From positions 133,826-197,825 of the forward strand of contig MU270089.1 of assembly GCA_021432635.1 (NCBI GenBank): DNA of 64,000 nt, in the 5' to 3' direction. The position numbers and the translations under genes are program-made. The notes beneath the pieces were generated by a model that saw nothing but the letters and a program-made list of their open reading frames with translations, was not told where the DNA came from and did not search any database. This stretch comes from Thozetella sp. PMI_491 (lineage: Eukaryota; Ascomycota; Sordariomycetes; Chaetosphaeriales; Chaetosphaeriaceae). Shown here piece by piece: positions 11,005 through 22,363 of the stretch (within the stretch, counting starts at the first letter, position 1; every line of letters starts with the position of its first letter).

Positions 11005-11900
11005 TGTAAGGCCCCAGAGCATACGGCCTTACAACAGGGCACACAGCCGAAAGCAGAACCTGGAAGGTTCACGAGTAAGGGAGATCAGCCAGTATGACTC
11101 CAGTATAGACCGCAACCGGCCTAGGAGTCAGGCAGGAAACACAGGGGATTCGGAGCCGAGTCAGGACCGAATCTAGGAGGAGAACCCTTCACCTGTATAA
11201 GTAGGAACCTTAAGGGCCTCAAACTTGAGGACCTTAAGGATCAGTCTCTGTTACAGCCTTAGTGCTAGCAACCGAATATATTCCCCTTCTCGTGGCCGAC
11301 CTTCCACCCCCTGATACCTGCCTAGGGTATTATATTTAATATGAAACCCTGGGGCCGATCCGTTTGAAGACTTCTTGGGATACAATTTCACGAGCAGCCC
11401 CACCATATGGGACAGTCTCTTATCGAGCAGCGATCCAAGCTGGTACTATCCGAGTCCTAAGGTACACCGCACAAATTCTTTGTCTAGCCTAAGTCTAAGC
11501 CCAACTTAATCACTAGGGCCTATGGTTATCAGCCTAGACTGCTTTAATGGCGAAGAGATAGCTATAGTAAAACAACGAAAGACTAGACGTGGCCTAGCGA
11601 CCGAAAGAGCGTCAGAGCTGGGGAAGTGCACTAAGAAGAGGAGCTCCTATAACATGGTAAAGAAGAGGTACTGCAGCAGGATCAACACTTACATAGAGCA
11701 GTTACGCGACATTGTACCAAAGCTCTCCGACGTGCGTAACAACAGGATGGCAAGTAATCGGGCCTAAAACACTGATACTCCAAATCCTAAATCATAGCCA
11801 CTGTTATTACCTACATCTGTAAGCATAAGAGCGAGTGTAACCGTCTTGCCAAGCAAAGCGTACAGCGGGGGCTAAGAATATAATCCTGCGCAAAGGGCCC
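11005..11900 (+). mobile_element. Probable LTR-retroelement fossil (LTR about 11005-11360 plus internal remnant)
   Basis: The stretch opens with TGTAAGGCCCCAG and closes near 11359 with CTGGGGCC, so its ends form a short inverted repeat. Inside lies a TATAAGTAGG promoter-like box, as in fungal Gypsy-type LTRs. The following 500 bases contain only short frames. No second LTR is seen, so it reads as a broken, old partial copy. Family (Gypsy-like) is inference. Confidence 0.3.
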
Positions 11901-12106
11901 TAGGCAATGCAGAATGTGATTCTCAGGAGGCAATTGGGAGCATGTAATCCCTGTTTATTAGATTTACACTCTTAGCTGGATGTGGGCGAGGACTGAACGC
12001 CAGCACCCCGAGCTATGTGTCTATGACCCCCCCCTACCCCAAGAAGCGTGTCCCGATCGACCCAACCGTGGCCAAGGAGGACGTCCTGGGGCGGGCTTGA
12101 CCGTGG

Positions 12107-12469
12107 ATGCCGTCCAAGGCGGACTGGGACGAGCAGTCCCGCAAGGTCGACACGCTTTGGCAGATGCTGCAGGCCGCTCTAGCCGAATTACAGCGTAGGA
12201 AGGACACGACGGGGGCGACTGCCCGCGTGTATTCAGCCACGCCCAAACCCTCTGAGGAAGACACTGATTCTGACGAAGCAGAAGTGGAACTCTTGTACGA
12301 CATGCTGATCTCCAATCCCCTCATGGGCGAGACCGTTTTCGTCGGCGCGAACTCGGTGCTGGCCATGGTCCTGGCGCTAAGCAAAGCAACCGAATCTGAC
12401 GCGGTGTGCGAGCTCCTCGACAAGAGCATCCTGCCTATCTTCGCCCTTGAGAACAAGAGCACCACGTAA
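12107..12469 (+). CDS. Hypothetical 120-residue ORF of unknown origin
   Basis: An open frame from ATG 12107 to TAA 12469 encodes an acidic, largely helical protein. Visible parts are a helix with a heptad-like pattern (TLWQMLQAALAELQRRKD), an Asp/Glu-rich linker (SEEDTDSDEAE) and a hydrophobic C-terminal half. GC content is much higher than in the flanking AT-rich repeat DNA, and codon use is gene-like. No family is recognised. It lies just downstream of the putative retroelement remnant and could be part of it, or the surviving 3' part of an independent gene. Confidence 0.35.
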   Translation: MPSKADWDEQSRKVDTLWQMLQAALAELQRRKDTTGATARVYSATPKPSEEDTDSDEAEVELLYDMLISNPLMGETVFVGANSVLAMVLALSKATESDAVCELLDKSILPIFALENKSTT

Positions 12470-13027
12470 CGTGGTCCATATGTGGACCGATCATATATGG
12501 GGGCCGATCACTCATTATCACATACTAAATCGTGATTTTCTTTAGTTGTAACGGGTTAGGTTGCTACTCACTAAGATACGCAATGACAACATGGAATTTC
12601 GGTATAAGAAGGAGTTGCTGGCTCTTCTATGCCACATACGACCATAATAATCGGAGAAATGGTGATTCCGTTGGCACATATGTGCACTTTGTCCGACCAG
12701 ACAAGGTGGGGTTGGGGGTTTGGAAGCCTTACGGGGCAGCATGTCGCTCGTCTTAACCTGACGGTGCGCCTCGCAATTTGCCTCAAGCGGACAGCTGTCC
12801 CACGTGACCCCCAGAGCCTGATTCCACGAGGGATATATCCCGCACTCTTCGCGGTTCAAGAGGTGGGGCTGTCCTCGGAAGCCTTTTGTTCTAGTCTTCA
12901 ATAGTCATCGACGCATCAGGAGAGTCCAAGACCGCCTTGCCCTAGTTTATGCTGCGGATACCAGTCCCATAAAGTCTATGCCCCGCCGTGGGTTGTCAGT
13001 GAGCGACGAAATTTCTTTTACCTAAAA
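12470..13027. other. Intergenic, promoter of the 13 kb gene
   Basis: Overlapping short frames on both strands without motifs. Nothing else seen. Confidence 0.35.
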
Positions 13028-16000
13028 ATGTCTTCAATCGGCACTGTGCGTGCCGCGGCGCTTTCTATTCCCAGCGAACTTACTGTTGCTGCTGCCGCTT
13101 TCAATATCGATTTTTCTCTGCTAAAAGTCGAAGCACCGCAAGAATTTCATGGCGTCCGAGACGCCCTCTCGCACCGGCGCCGCAACGACGCAGAGGATGG
13201 CATTCCCCACATCATCGCCAGAAGGCTAGGCGCGCTCTTTGAGCCCATGGTCCCGCAGATTCCTCATCTTATTCAGGCCTATGGAACCCGCGTATCAGAC
13301 ATTTGCTCTAATCTCAAGACAAAGCCCGAGCATAGCCCCAGCCTTGGTGCGTTCGATGCCCAGGCCGGTCCCGACGGAACCAGCATTTGGGCTGCGGCGA
13401 CTTCCGGGAGGGGGGCAGTGGCCGTTCACTTACTCGCTTGCCTCCTTGCCCGGATATGGAAGAGCCACGAAGCTACTTCGCTCTGGGTGGAGCTGGTCGA
13501 ATCACGAAAGAGAGAAATCGTAAAAGATTTCGAGGAGAACAACGCAGCCGGAACCGCAGCTGTGATGTCGGCACGGCAAGTCTTCGACCGACAGCAACTC
13601 GCATCCTGGGATGCGAGCGCTCGCTCATGGCTACAGACGGCCGATACTGCCAAGAGGTTGGAGCAAACCCAGCTCATGCTTGTAATTAACAACCTGAGAA
13701 TGCCTGTCAACTCTAGCAATGACCCATATGACAGTATCGTCAAAGCCTGGATATCCGGTATGACGGCCATGGACCGCATGGCTCAGGGGATGTCTATGCG
13801 TATTCAAGACGGATCTGTGCTGCTAGCCATCTCGTCTTGGCACCTATACCCTGATATGGAAGTCTTGGTTGAAGAAACCAAGTCCATCGACCAAAATGAT
13901 ACGCTCATGCGCGGTAGCCTCCTGACAGTTTCCACACAGGGGGTGGATATGGAAATGGATGGCGTTTTCTGGAGTCTACCATTAGCCCGCATGAGGTACT
14001 ATTAGACCCCAGTAGTATCGGAGCGACGCCTGGCATCCTACACTTCCCGGGTTTCCATCACAGAACTTCGTGTCGTCGCGTTGGGCGTTCTGCTGGAGCC
14101 TTGGACACAAGTGGGATATAGTCTGGAAACATCGATGCGGCTGATATCTCTTGTCACAGAAACGCTAAAGAAAGCATCACTTTCTATTCCTTGGCTTACC
14201 GCGTTTGAAATTGCCGCTTCAAGTTATCTAGAGTCCCAGGGTGTGGAGCGCCAACTGCTCTCAAAATTACTCCGGCTTGGTATGAGACGATGCAAACACT
14301 TTTTATCCCTTCCTTCCAAGCGAACTGTCTTCTTTGGATTGAACGACGTCTCAATCATTCTGCAGTGTGCCAAAGACGAACCAGGGACTAAGGTCAATAT
14401 TTTACGAAGTATTGTACAAGACTGGGACCTAGCTTCTAAGGACCTTGTCATTGCATACAAAGAACGACTCCCGGCGAGTTATAGGCATGGCGATCCAAAT
14501 ATCCGACGCGCTTTGGAACATGCTAAAGATTGCCTGGAGGTGCAAGGGCTTCAGCCATTAACGTCGCTGTCCACTGTTGACGACAGCCCCTATGACTTGA
14601 GCTTTGCTGCCGAACACTTTGGCAGGGAATATCCCAAGCTAGAGTTCCTGACCGCTGTTGAAAACACGTTCAATGGCTTTACTACTGCCTTGCCCATCGA
14701 AAGAGCTGTCTACGATGGTTGTATTGGTGGCGGCCAAAGCGCACCTCGGCGACATTGTCACTGGATATATGCGACCACCGACTCGCTCCGGCTGAACTTG
14801 GATAATAATCGGTTTTCTTGTCCAGCAACATGCGCTAATCGTTCAGACGCTAGTAAATGTTACGGCTACTGCACCCGCTGGTTGGAGAGGTACTTGGAGC
14901 AATTGGGGGAGGACTGCCAGTTCATCCAACTTTTCGACGCGCGATACGACACCATAGATCTTGTTCACCTAAGTCGACCACAGCTTGGGTATACCAGCTA
15001 TGTTTTCTTACTAGGCGATAAGAATGAAGCCAGTATCTTCCAAAGACTCGGTGCACAGCATGCTAAGTCACGCTTTGTTAGTGGTGAGAATCGAGCTACG
15101 CTCGAGGAAATGGAGCGCTTTTTAAAGTCAGATGATGTTGATCCTCGCCGTCTCTACGATTATTTGCTTCGCTGGCAGAACGAATCATTGGAAACGAAGA
15201 TGTCATTTCGGGCTCTGGAATTTTTAAATGGGACATACGAGAATCTTCACGGAGCATCGATCAATCTCGAAATCGTCCAACGACCCTTGTTCACGTCGGA
15301 GTGGGTGCGAGCGCTGTTTGGAGGTTCTCCGACGCCTAGATCCCGCAGCCCAGTCAGGGGAGGAGGCATCGATCCACACGTCTGGGTCGCAAACACTCCT
15401 CTACATTTACTCCAAGTTACGTTTTCTTGCATTGCCATGTGCGAATCGGGAGAGCTTGACATTCATCCCTCATTACTCAGCGGCGTTATTGCACTGTCTG
15501 CCGGAGACTCGATCTTTGTTTCGGCGTCCATGATATCTGATCCTGCCAACGGATTCAAAGTCGAGAAGCCCCTTGTTCAACGTGTCTTTGGGAATCTCGG
15601 TCGTCCAGCATTATCATTTCTGGTACCACCAACAGACCCGAAATTAAGAGGCTACAATCCCGCAGACTGGCATCTTATCAACCACGCGCCGTTTGACGGC
15701 CTGTTCCAAGATTCTTTCTGTGGAACATCGCTTCACCTCTCTTATACAGACTTCGAGATGCCAATTGACGTTGGACTGCGGGGTCTCCGAGATGCGCAGG
15801 CTGTTCTTCTCGAATCGATTATTTCTGTTGACCATCGAGGCAGGCACCTCGGCGACTTGGACATCATGTCCATATTCGATAATGTAACCATAATCTCAAA
15901 ATGCGACCACAAAGCTGAAGATAACCCTGTTGACAATGCGACTGCCTCCATAGTCTCTCTTGACTGCTGGGAGGAGTTCTTCGATGCTCCGGCTGTGGCC

Positions 16001-16159
16001 GGGATCTTTAGAGCGCGTGGCAATTGGCAGGCAAGATTAGCGGCCGCCGCCGCAAGTGTACAGACTGGAAGAAGGACACTGCTTTTGCCATCATATGCCT
16101 GTCTAGAGTGTTTGAAATCTGCTACGGATCAGGACCACTACGAAATCATTATTGCTTGA
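13028..16159 (+). pseudogene. Large fungal protein of unknown function, open for 1043 codons except one in-frame TAG
   Basis: Reading from ATG 13028 to TGA 16157-16159 gives one frame interrupted once, by TAG at 14003-14005 (codon 326, after RMRYY). No intron of suitable length and phase removes it. The N-terminal part ([20 protein letters not shown], then [13 protein letters not shown]) is a conserved start of a widespread family of uncharacterised filamentous-fungal proteins of about 1000 residues. The second part is mixed alpha/beta with a Cys-rich patch near 14800-14880 (CPATCANRS, CYGYC) and no known catalytic motif. Everything downstream of the stop keeps coding character for 2.1 kb, so the change is recent, a sequencing error, or tolerated. 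Start choice: the ATG follows the A-rich context TAAAA. Function unknown; the family often occurs in accessory regions of fungal genomes, which is from memory and not proven here. Confidence 0.7.
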
Positions 16160-19099
16160 GTTCGGGTTCTTATGGACGTGCATCGGAGGACTGAGGTTGG
16201 GTAAATATCAAGCAAGGAGTGCATCTGATTGAAAAACTCGCGTACTTAAGCAGAGCTTGCATGGATTTCATGGCCGCTTCCACCCGCTTGTGACTTTCAC
16301 TAGCTCACGCGTATGCTAGCTCACATATCCGTCAACTCGAAGGATCTATAGAGAAAGTATGTCTTACAAGGCGTGTGATGTATACAATTACAATCGTCTC
16401 ACCCTTTTCCCATTTCACGAAACAAAACAGGAGTTAAGAAGAAATCCCAATCCTTCTACTTTTCTAACCACGGTCAAGTGGCTTGAGTATGTGTAAGCTA
16501 ACAAATGAACCCAGCCTGCTTTGTTACCCCCCCCTCCCCCTCCAGGCGCAAAACAAAACTGTGATCATAGCATTTGATTCGTTGACTTTAAAATACTTTT
16601 TTTGAAATATTTAAAAGAGCTTTAACTAAGAATATATTAATATTAATATTATTAAACACTGTTAGTTACTTTAAGTTATATAACTTATAATTTAAGGCTA
16701 TACCCCCTAATATCTCATGTTAATAAATTGCTTACTCGTTTAACTTATATCTATAATTAATTATAGTCTTTCTAACAGTATCATTTATAATTCCTATATT
16801 AAAAATGATATAGCCTCATTAAAAATAATAAAAGGTATTCAGATAGACTTAGAAAATAATTCTTAAGACAAGAAATTAACACGAAAGACAGAAGTATATT
16901 TAAGGGCATAAGCCAGGTTTAGTTTCTAAAGGGTCTAAAAAGCACCTCTATAAACTTACGCTATATTTAGTTTTGTAACACATTAATCACAGTGGCAAAA
17001 TAAGATTCCTAATTGCGCTACAATCAGCATATCTAGCACACCCCAGGCGCACCCCAAGCACAGGTTAAAGCAGTAGTAGCACCGGCCCACCCACAAATAA
17101 GAAACCTTCAATGATGAGATTCGTCTTGTATATTGGGCTGATATGGCCCCTAGTAATATACTCTCAGCACTATACAAGTGGCTGAGATCTTTGTTGTCAA
17201 CACAGAAAGATACTTAGCGCCTCAGACTCTAAAATGGACGTAAGGAAGCTAGAAAAGTAGATCTGCTCGCTATCTTTCCTCAGCATTTGGCTTACCCAGA
17301 GTCCCATCTCTCGGCTATCTCCTATCTTGTTGGCTCCCTTCGAATGAGCATTAAGTAGCTACGCTTTCTTTGGATATCGAGTAAACCTGCCTACTAGGAT
17401 GGCTACGATGTTTGGTCTCTGCTGCTTGGGTGAACGAGCAATCCCGACGGAAGCTGCTAATGGGAAGGCCAAGTAACATGTCCTTCCTGTGACAGCGGGA
17501 GGGGATGTGAATGCCGCGAGGCAACAGAGGGACGGGAAGCTTCTTACCATCATCTACTGCGAAAAGGAAATATGCATAATCCATAGCTTTGGTTGGTAGT
17601 GGAAAGCCAATACAGTCGTGCATGGCACTACTACTCTCTCGCATATGTCAAAGCAGGGCCTGAGTGGCCTATAATTATGTGTACTTGCCTAACAAGGTAT
17701 TCATCTCCATGCGTGCATGCTTCAACCATCGCTTGCCGTGATGTAGCAAGCTTCTTTTCCATCGGAATGCAGTAATGTGCAGCCAGGGGCCGGAAGAAAC
17801 CCCGGCAACAATACCCCTTTGCAATTCGCCTACCCCTTGTCGCTATCACTAGTGTTGCAGCTCGGGTAAATAAGAATTCAGGTGTCGCGTGCCAGCGGAT
17901 CCTTCGCTGATTGGGAATTTCCTACAGTCCTGTCCCGCCGGGATGGCTTCGCGGAAAGTTATGTAGCTGTGCCCGGATCGACATGTCTGCCCGGTTGCTT
18001 TTTCCCCCTCTCCTTGTTTCGCCTGTCACTGGAAAAGGCAAGCAGTCAGCGTAGAGACCACCGCAAGCGACCGGGCCACAAAGTGCTGACGCGAGGCCGA
18101 GGTGGCACCAATATATTATGTGGCAAGCGCCTTTGTCGAGGCTTCCTTCCAAACGTCCGGCTTTGCCAATGGCCGGTGTGCTAGCACGTGGGAAGCGCTG
18201 GAGAGTGCCGATCAGCTCTGCGTCCCCTAGCCTAGCGGCGCCATTGGGAGGTGGGCTTTTGGCAACTTCCCCCTTGGGACAGGTCCTGTTTCCAATGTCA
18301 TTGGGGCAGGCGGCACCCGCGCGTTGATTCGCCACGCAGTCACTTAGCTCCCTTCCATATGCCGGCTTGGCTGGCCGGTAGAACAGCGAACCCCGGGGCG
18401 CTAAGGCGGGCCCCGCCGCCCGGACCTGTCTTCCTTCCCCCTCTGGACGCAACAGCCGGCGGCGCTGGAGTGGTAGTCCTCCTATCGCCCAATCACCGCC
18501 GGCGCTGGCGTCGCGTGCTATCTACGATAAACCTCCCAGGGCTTCCTGCTCCCCACACCTTGGCGATGTTACCGTCTTTCGGTCGACAGATCCAGACGGC
18601 TCCGCTCGTGCACGACAGCGCGTTGCATACCATCTTACTGAGTGCGCGCGCGTTCCCGCTCAGTGTGCTGACCCAACGCCTGGCCCCAAGCGATCCTTCG
18701 GTCACCGAAGCGATGCAGGCCAGCCCATTCTCTGCCGTCCACTTCTTCACGTGGGGGAGCGGCCGGCTCCGCTGCCGTCGGCCCTGGCTGGCTCGTCAGG
18801 GATGGCGGGAGCACGACATGGAGACGACATGATTTGCTAGCGAACATGGGGCGATCGCCAAGGGGCTCATCGGGAGCCTCCCATGCTAGGCCACTGTATT
18901 GGCCCCCCCGGCGAACTCCACCTGTCGCGCAAGTATTAAGGTTGACAAGGGACCCCTCGAAATCCGCGAATCGAGGCCTCGCATCGACCGCCAAGAAGAA
19001 GAGCTCCTCCCAAATCCTGCCGACTATAGTAGCCCGCTGCCCAGCACCACCATTCCCAGACCCAAGCCTCCTGAGCAGTCCCCTTTGCTACTCGACAAG
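16160..19099. other. Long intergenic region: AT-rich block, then GC-rich upstream region of the RNase gene
   Basis: Bases about 16560-16980 are very AT-rich and look like RIP-mutated repeat. Bases about 17880-18990 are GC-rich, with long overlapping frames on both strands (17922-18452 minus, 18251-18832 plus) that have no motifs and arise from base composition. Several CCAAT/ATTGG words (for example 18167-18171, 18242-18246, 18293-18304) suit a promoter. No gene is called. Confidence 0.4.
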
Positions 19100-19606
19100 A
19101 TGGTCAGCCTCAAGGTGCGTCGCGCTGTGATCGGCAGTCTCCGGGCGAGAACATGCACTGACTCGTCGCTTAGATTGTGTCCGCTCTCCTCCTGAGCGCT
19201 GTCTCTGCCGTCTCGGGCGCCGCCATTGAGCAGCGGGCCTCGTGCGTGTACTACTGCGGCAGCGTCTGCTACTGGCAGTCCGACATCGACGCCGCTCTTG
19301 CCAAAGGTTACGGCCTGTACAAGTCCGGCTCGACCATCAGTGAGTGGCTGTGAGCCCTGTGCTTTGGAGTGCTACTCACAACTTGCGATAGACAGCTACC
19401 CTCACCAGTACAACGACTACGAGGGCTTCAGCTTCCCGACCTCCAGCCCCTGGTACGAGTACCCCATCTTGTCGAGCTACTCGGTCTACACCGGTGGCTC
19501 ACCGGGTGCGGACCGCGTCATCTTCGACAGCAAGGGCAACTTTGACTCCCTGATCACCCACACCGGCGCCAGCGGTGACAACTTTGTGGCCTGCTCGACT
19601 GCTTAA
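19100..19606 (+). CDS. Secreted guanyl-specific ribonuclease, RNase T1/F1 family
   Basis: Extracellular endoribonuclease cleaving after guanosine through a 2',3'-cyclic phosphate. Exons 19100-19114, 19174-19339 and 19392-19606 give 131 residues. A 20-residue signal peptide ends AVSG, followed by a short AAIEQR propeptide. The mature part aligns closely with RNase T1: CxxxCGSxCY near the N-terminus, then [30 protein letters not shown] and [12 protein letters not shown]. All catalytic positions are kept: Tyr63, His65, Glu83, Arg102, His117 (equal to Y38, H40, E58, R77, H92 of RNase T1). Length matches the family. Disulfide cysteines 29, 33, 37 and 128 are present. It is intact and should be active. 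Roles in nutrient acquisition or as an effector-like RNase are both possible. Confidence 0.93.
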
Positions 19607-20072
19607 TTGTAGGTACAGTGGTGAGCAGGTGTGAGGTGCTACTTATAGCCCTTCCTATTACGAGTATTTGCATATGTATATATTCGCTTGGCATCTTAGG
19701 GGCGCTTGGCGAACCCACGCCCAGCCTCTAGCTTCTTTATGTTCATACTGCCCATAGTATCGGGCTTCCCGCCCGCCAAGTCACACAGAATGTCCAATCA
19801 AAACACGTATCCATGACTCGAAAGGTAAGTGGAGTTGTATGGTAATTACTCTCGCTCGATACTATGCACGGGTATACACAGACTTTCCTGCAGCGCTGCC
19901 TCCGGCAAGTTGCCTTTTATTTCTGCCTTTGCCAGAGACCTCCTTGAACGCCGGAATTTACGATTCAAAATCCAACAAGCCATTTTCCCGAAACACCGCA
20001 CAGTTAGGTAGCCTGGAGCGGGCTGGGCCCGAGCCAGGCTCGTCATCTCGGCGATTGTATGCGCGCCTAATA
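19607..20072. other. Intergenic, 3' flanks of convergent genes
   Basis: Terminator region between the RNase (plus) and the 7TM gene (minus). No feature beyond short shadow frames. Confidence 0.4.
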
Positions 20073-21228
20073 TCATCTTCTGGGTGATTCCGCCGTATCC
20101 GAGGTCTTGTCTTCCTCGAGTCGCCGGTTGCGTGCCGTAGTTCGGAGGTATTGGAAGAGGACGCGGAGAATCGGGATCGAAGTTGCCATGATCGTAATGG
20201 CACCCTCGGCGACTCCAAAGATCATGACATTCACTGTGTTTACTGTTGCGTGTCAGGATGGTCCAGCAGAATAGGAAGGGTGGGTAAGCGCACTGATATC
20301 CGGACCCCCGATGGAAGGGATGATGATAAGCTTGGAGATCGACATGGCGCCGGCACTTTACATATCAATCGTTAGTACTGGAGATAATATGCACGTCGAA
20401 GAAGCGTTGCAACTGCGGCGACTTACAAGACACCCATGCTCATTGCCACTACAAGCCCGAGCCGCTCCTTCCTGTTTACAGCGACCTTCCATATGACCTT
20501 CCACGGAAGAAGTGCCAGAAGAATATCCATGGCACCTGAGTAGACTGCAGAGAAGGCGGCAGTTAGAAGAGTATTTATCTTCCGGGCGGCCAGGGGCAAC
20601 TTACTGGATGAAAAGGTGTTGTAGGTCAAGATATACCTGTTCGGCAGGCAAGATCCTGGGTACGACGGATGCCAAATCTTCTCTGGGGGCCAGCATTGAA
20701 CCCACTGGATGACGGCGCTGGCACCCAGGACCAGGTTCACCGTGACAATGACGAAGTAGATGAAGCTCCTGACCCAGCCTTCTGAGATGCGCAGCATTGT
20801 GAGCGCAAACGAAGTCTTGCTCCAGAGCGCGGCGAGGATGGTACCGAAACCGGCGGCGTTGGTGAATAGCAGGATACGGCTCCAGTGGCTCCCGATGATG
20901 GCACTGCTGTGTTGGCCGAACCCGAGGCAGACCGCGGCGGTGATCAATGAACAGGCACCCGCCAGCGCCATCTAGCCGAGCCCACTATTAGATCTTTGAT
21001 CCCTAACAGAATCGGAGAGATCCGCGCATCACCTACCCAGCTAGCAACCAGGAAGTAGTCGTCCCACCAGAAGGGGCGACGCCGCCATAGCTTGCAGTAC
21101 AAGCGGAGACCGAGGAACAAGGCCGCCACGCCGGTCAGGAGCCACACAGTGAGGTCCAGCCTGGGACCATAGTCGTCCTTGGCGTTCCCATAGGAGCTAT
21201 AGTCTCTAGGCTCATTAATCTGAATCAT
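20073..21228 (-). CDS. Fungal 7TM integral membrane protein, rhodopsin-like domain (SAT4/PTH11-like)
   Basis: Exons 21228-21037, 20971-20605, 20544-20427, 20355-20294 and 20233-20073 encode 299 residues with consistent phases. It has the marks of the fungal rhodopsin-like domain family: helix 1 LTVWLLTGVAALFLGLRLYC, then WWDDYFLVASW, a long loop, FVIVTVNLVLGASAVIQWVQC, the motif TYNTFSS...YSGAMDILLALLPW, and VAMSMGVFAGAMS. The tail is short and basic-acidic (RRLEEDKTSDTAESPRR) and lies in the cytosol. There is no CFEM domain before the helices. Members include PTH11-like receptors and SAT4-type proteins found beside toxin clusters. Ligand unknown. Here it sits next to three oxidoreductase/transferase genes on the same strand. 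Confidence 0.88.
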
Positions 21229-22363
21229 ATTTAGCGACTTTGCGCGATGCGATCGAGCCCGGCGCCAAAGGGAAAGTTTTAACGAATGAAGTTTTTGTAA
21301 CGAGTGAAATGAGGCGCTCTACGGCCCAGGTCGTCCGCAGTTGGGATAGAGGAATGCCGCCGAAGAGTGGCGTGAGATCCAAACCCGGGGCATGGTGTCG
21401 GGTAGTCGACTCTTATTATGCCACTCTGCCGTTCTGCCTCCTGGGCGAGCCGTCTTGCGGGGGCGGAGATGGTACCGAGTTCACGGATAGTCATAGCAAC
21501 CGGGGCATGGTCCAAACGCCGATCGGGCACGCTGGCGAGACTGCGGCCTGTTGGGAAAGAGGTATGTGGTGTGGTTTCCGTGGAGTGAGGATTGGGTGCG
21601 GCTAGCTTTTGTTCCGTCCAAACTTGGGGCACAGGCGATCGGCGTCAGATCTCTTTGGCTGCCATGCGACCCCCCTCCTTCGCCGCCTTGGGAAGTCTGG
21701 GGATAAGCGAATGGGGCGAACCAGATCTTGCGTAATGGCGGATCCACACCTCACGGACCTCGCTTTGCCTGATCGATTCTCCCGGCTTGGGTTCGGTCCA
21801 TGCGTTCCTACATCGGGCGACAATGCTTTCCGTTAGTTGTCATGCTATCTCGGAGGGCCCTGTTCACTATTTCGGATAGGTTGCTTTTTTTTTTCTCCTG
21901 CTAAGAGCGAATTGCGAACTCCAAAGGCCCTAGAATCGGAGATTTAATTACTTGATAGCAATTCAACATAGCAATGCGACCTCGAACACACCCTCGTTAA
22001 CGGCGTCCAAAGCTACTTGGCTCGCGCTGCCGAAACGCGGAGACACGCAAGCTCCTCTCGCCTCGAATTTCCCAAGTCGAGATCCGGGGAAAGCAAGGGG
22101 CTCGCTCTATTCAGCCGGAAACCCGATGCGCCGCGAGCCGCTTTTGCCTCGCACACATCCGCCCCTTTTCACAACTAGCACGCCCTCGTACACCGGATTA
22201 GGTAGGCGAACACTACATCTTCACAAGGGGCCCCACGCGGTTAGAGCGGATCGCAGGGAGTGGGGCTTGACTATGTGTATATTGACTCTATCAGATGAAC
22301 TGCCCTAACGAGTGAAGATCAAACATTGCTGGGCCAGAAGGGATCATAACGTCTCCGCAATGC
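21229..22363. other. Intergenic, no gene recognised
   Basis: GC-balanced sequence with overlapping open frames in several registers, none with motifs or consistent splice structure. It contains the promoter of the 7TM gene and the 3' flank of the alcohol dehydrogenase. Confidence 0.4.

Noticed and set aside
17922-18832. Long overlapping frames on both strands
   Set aside because: GC-rich sequence with few stop codons by composition. No motif, no shared splice structure; better seen as an upstream region of the RNase gene.
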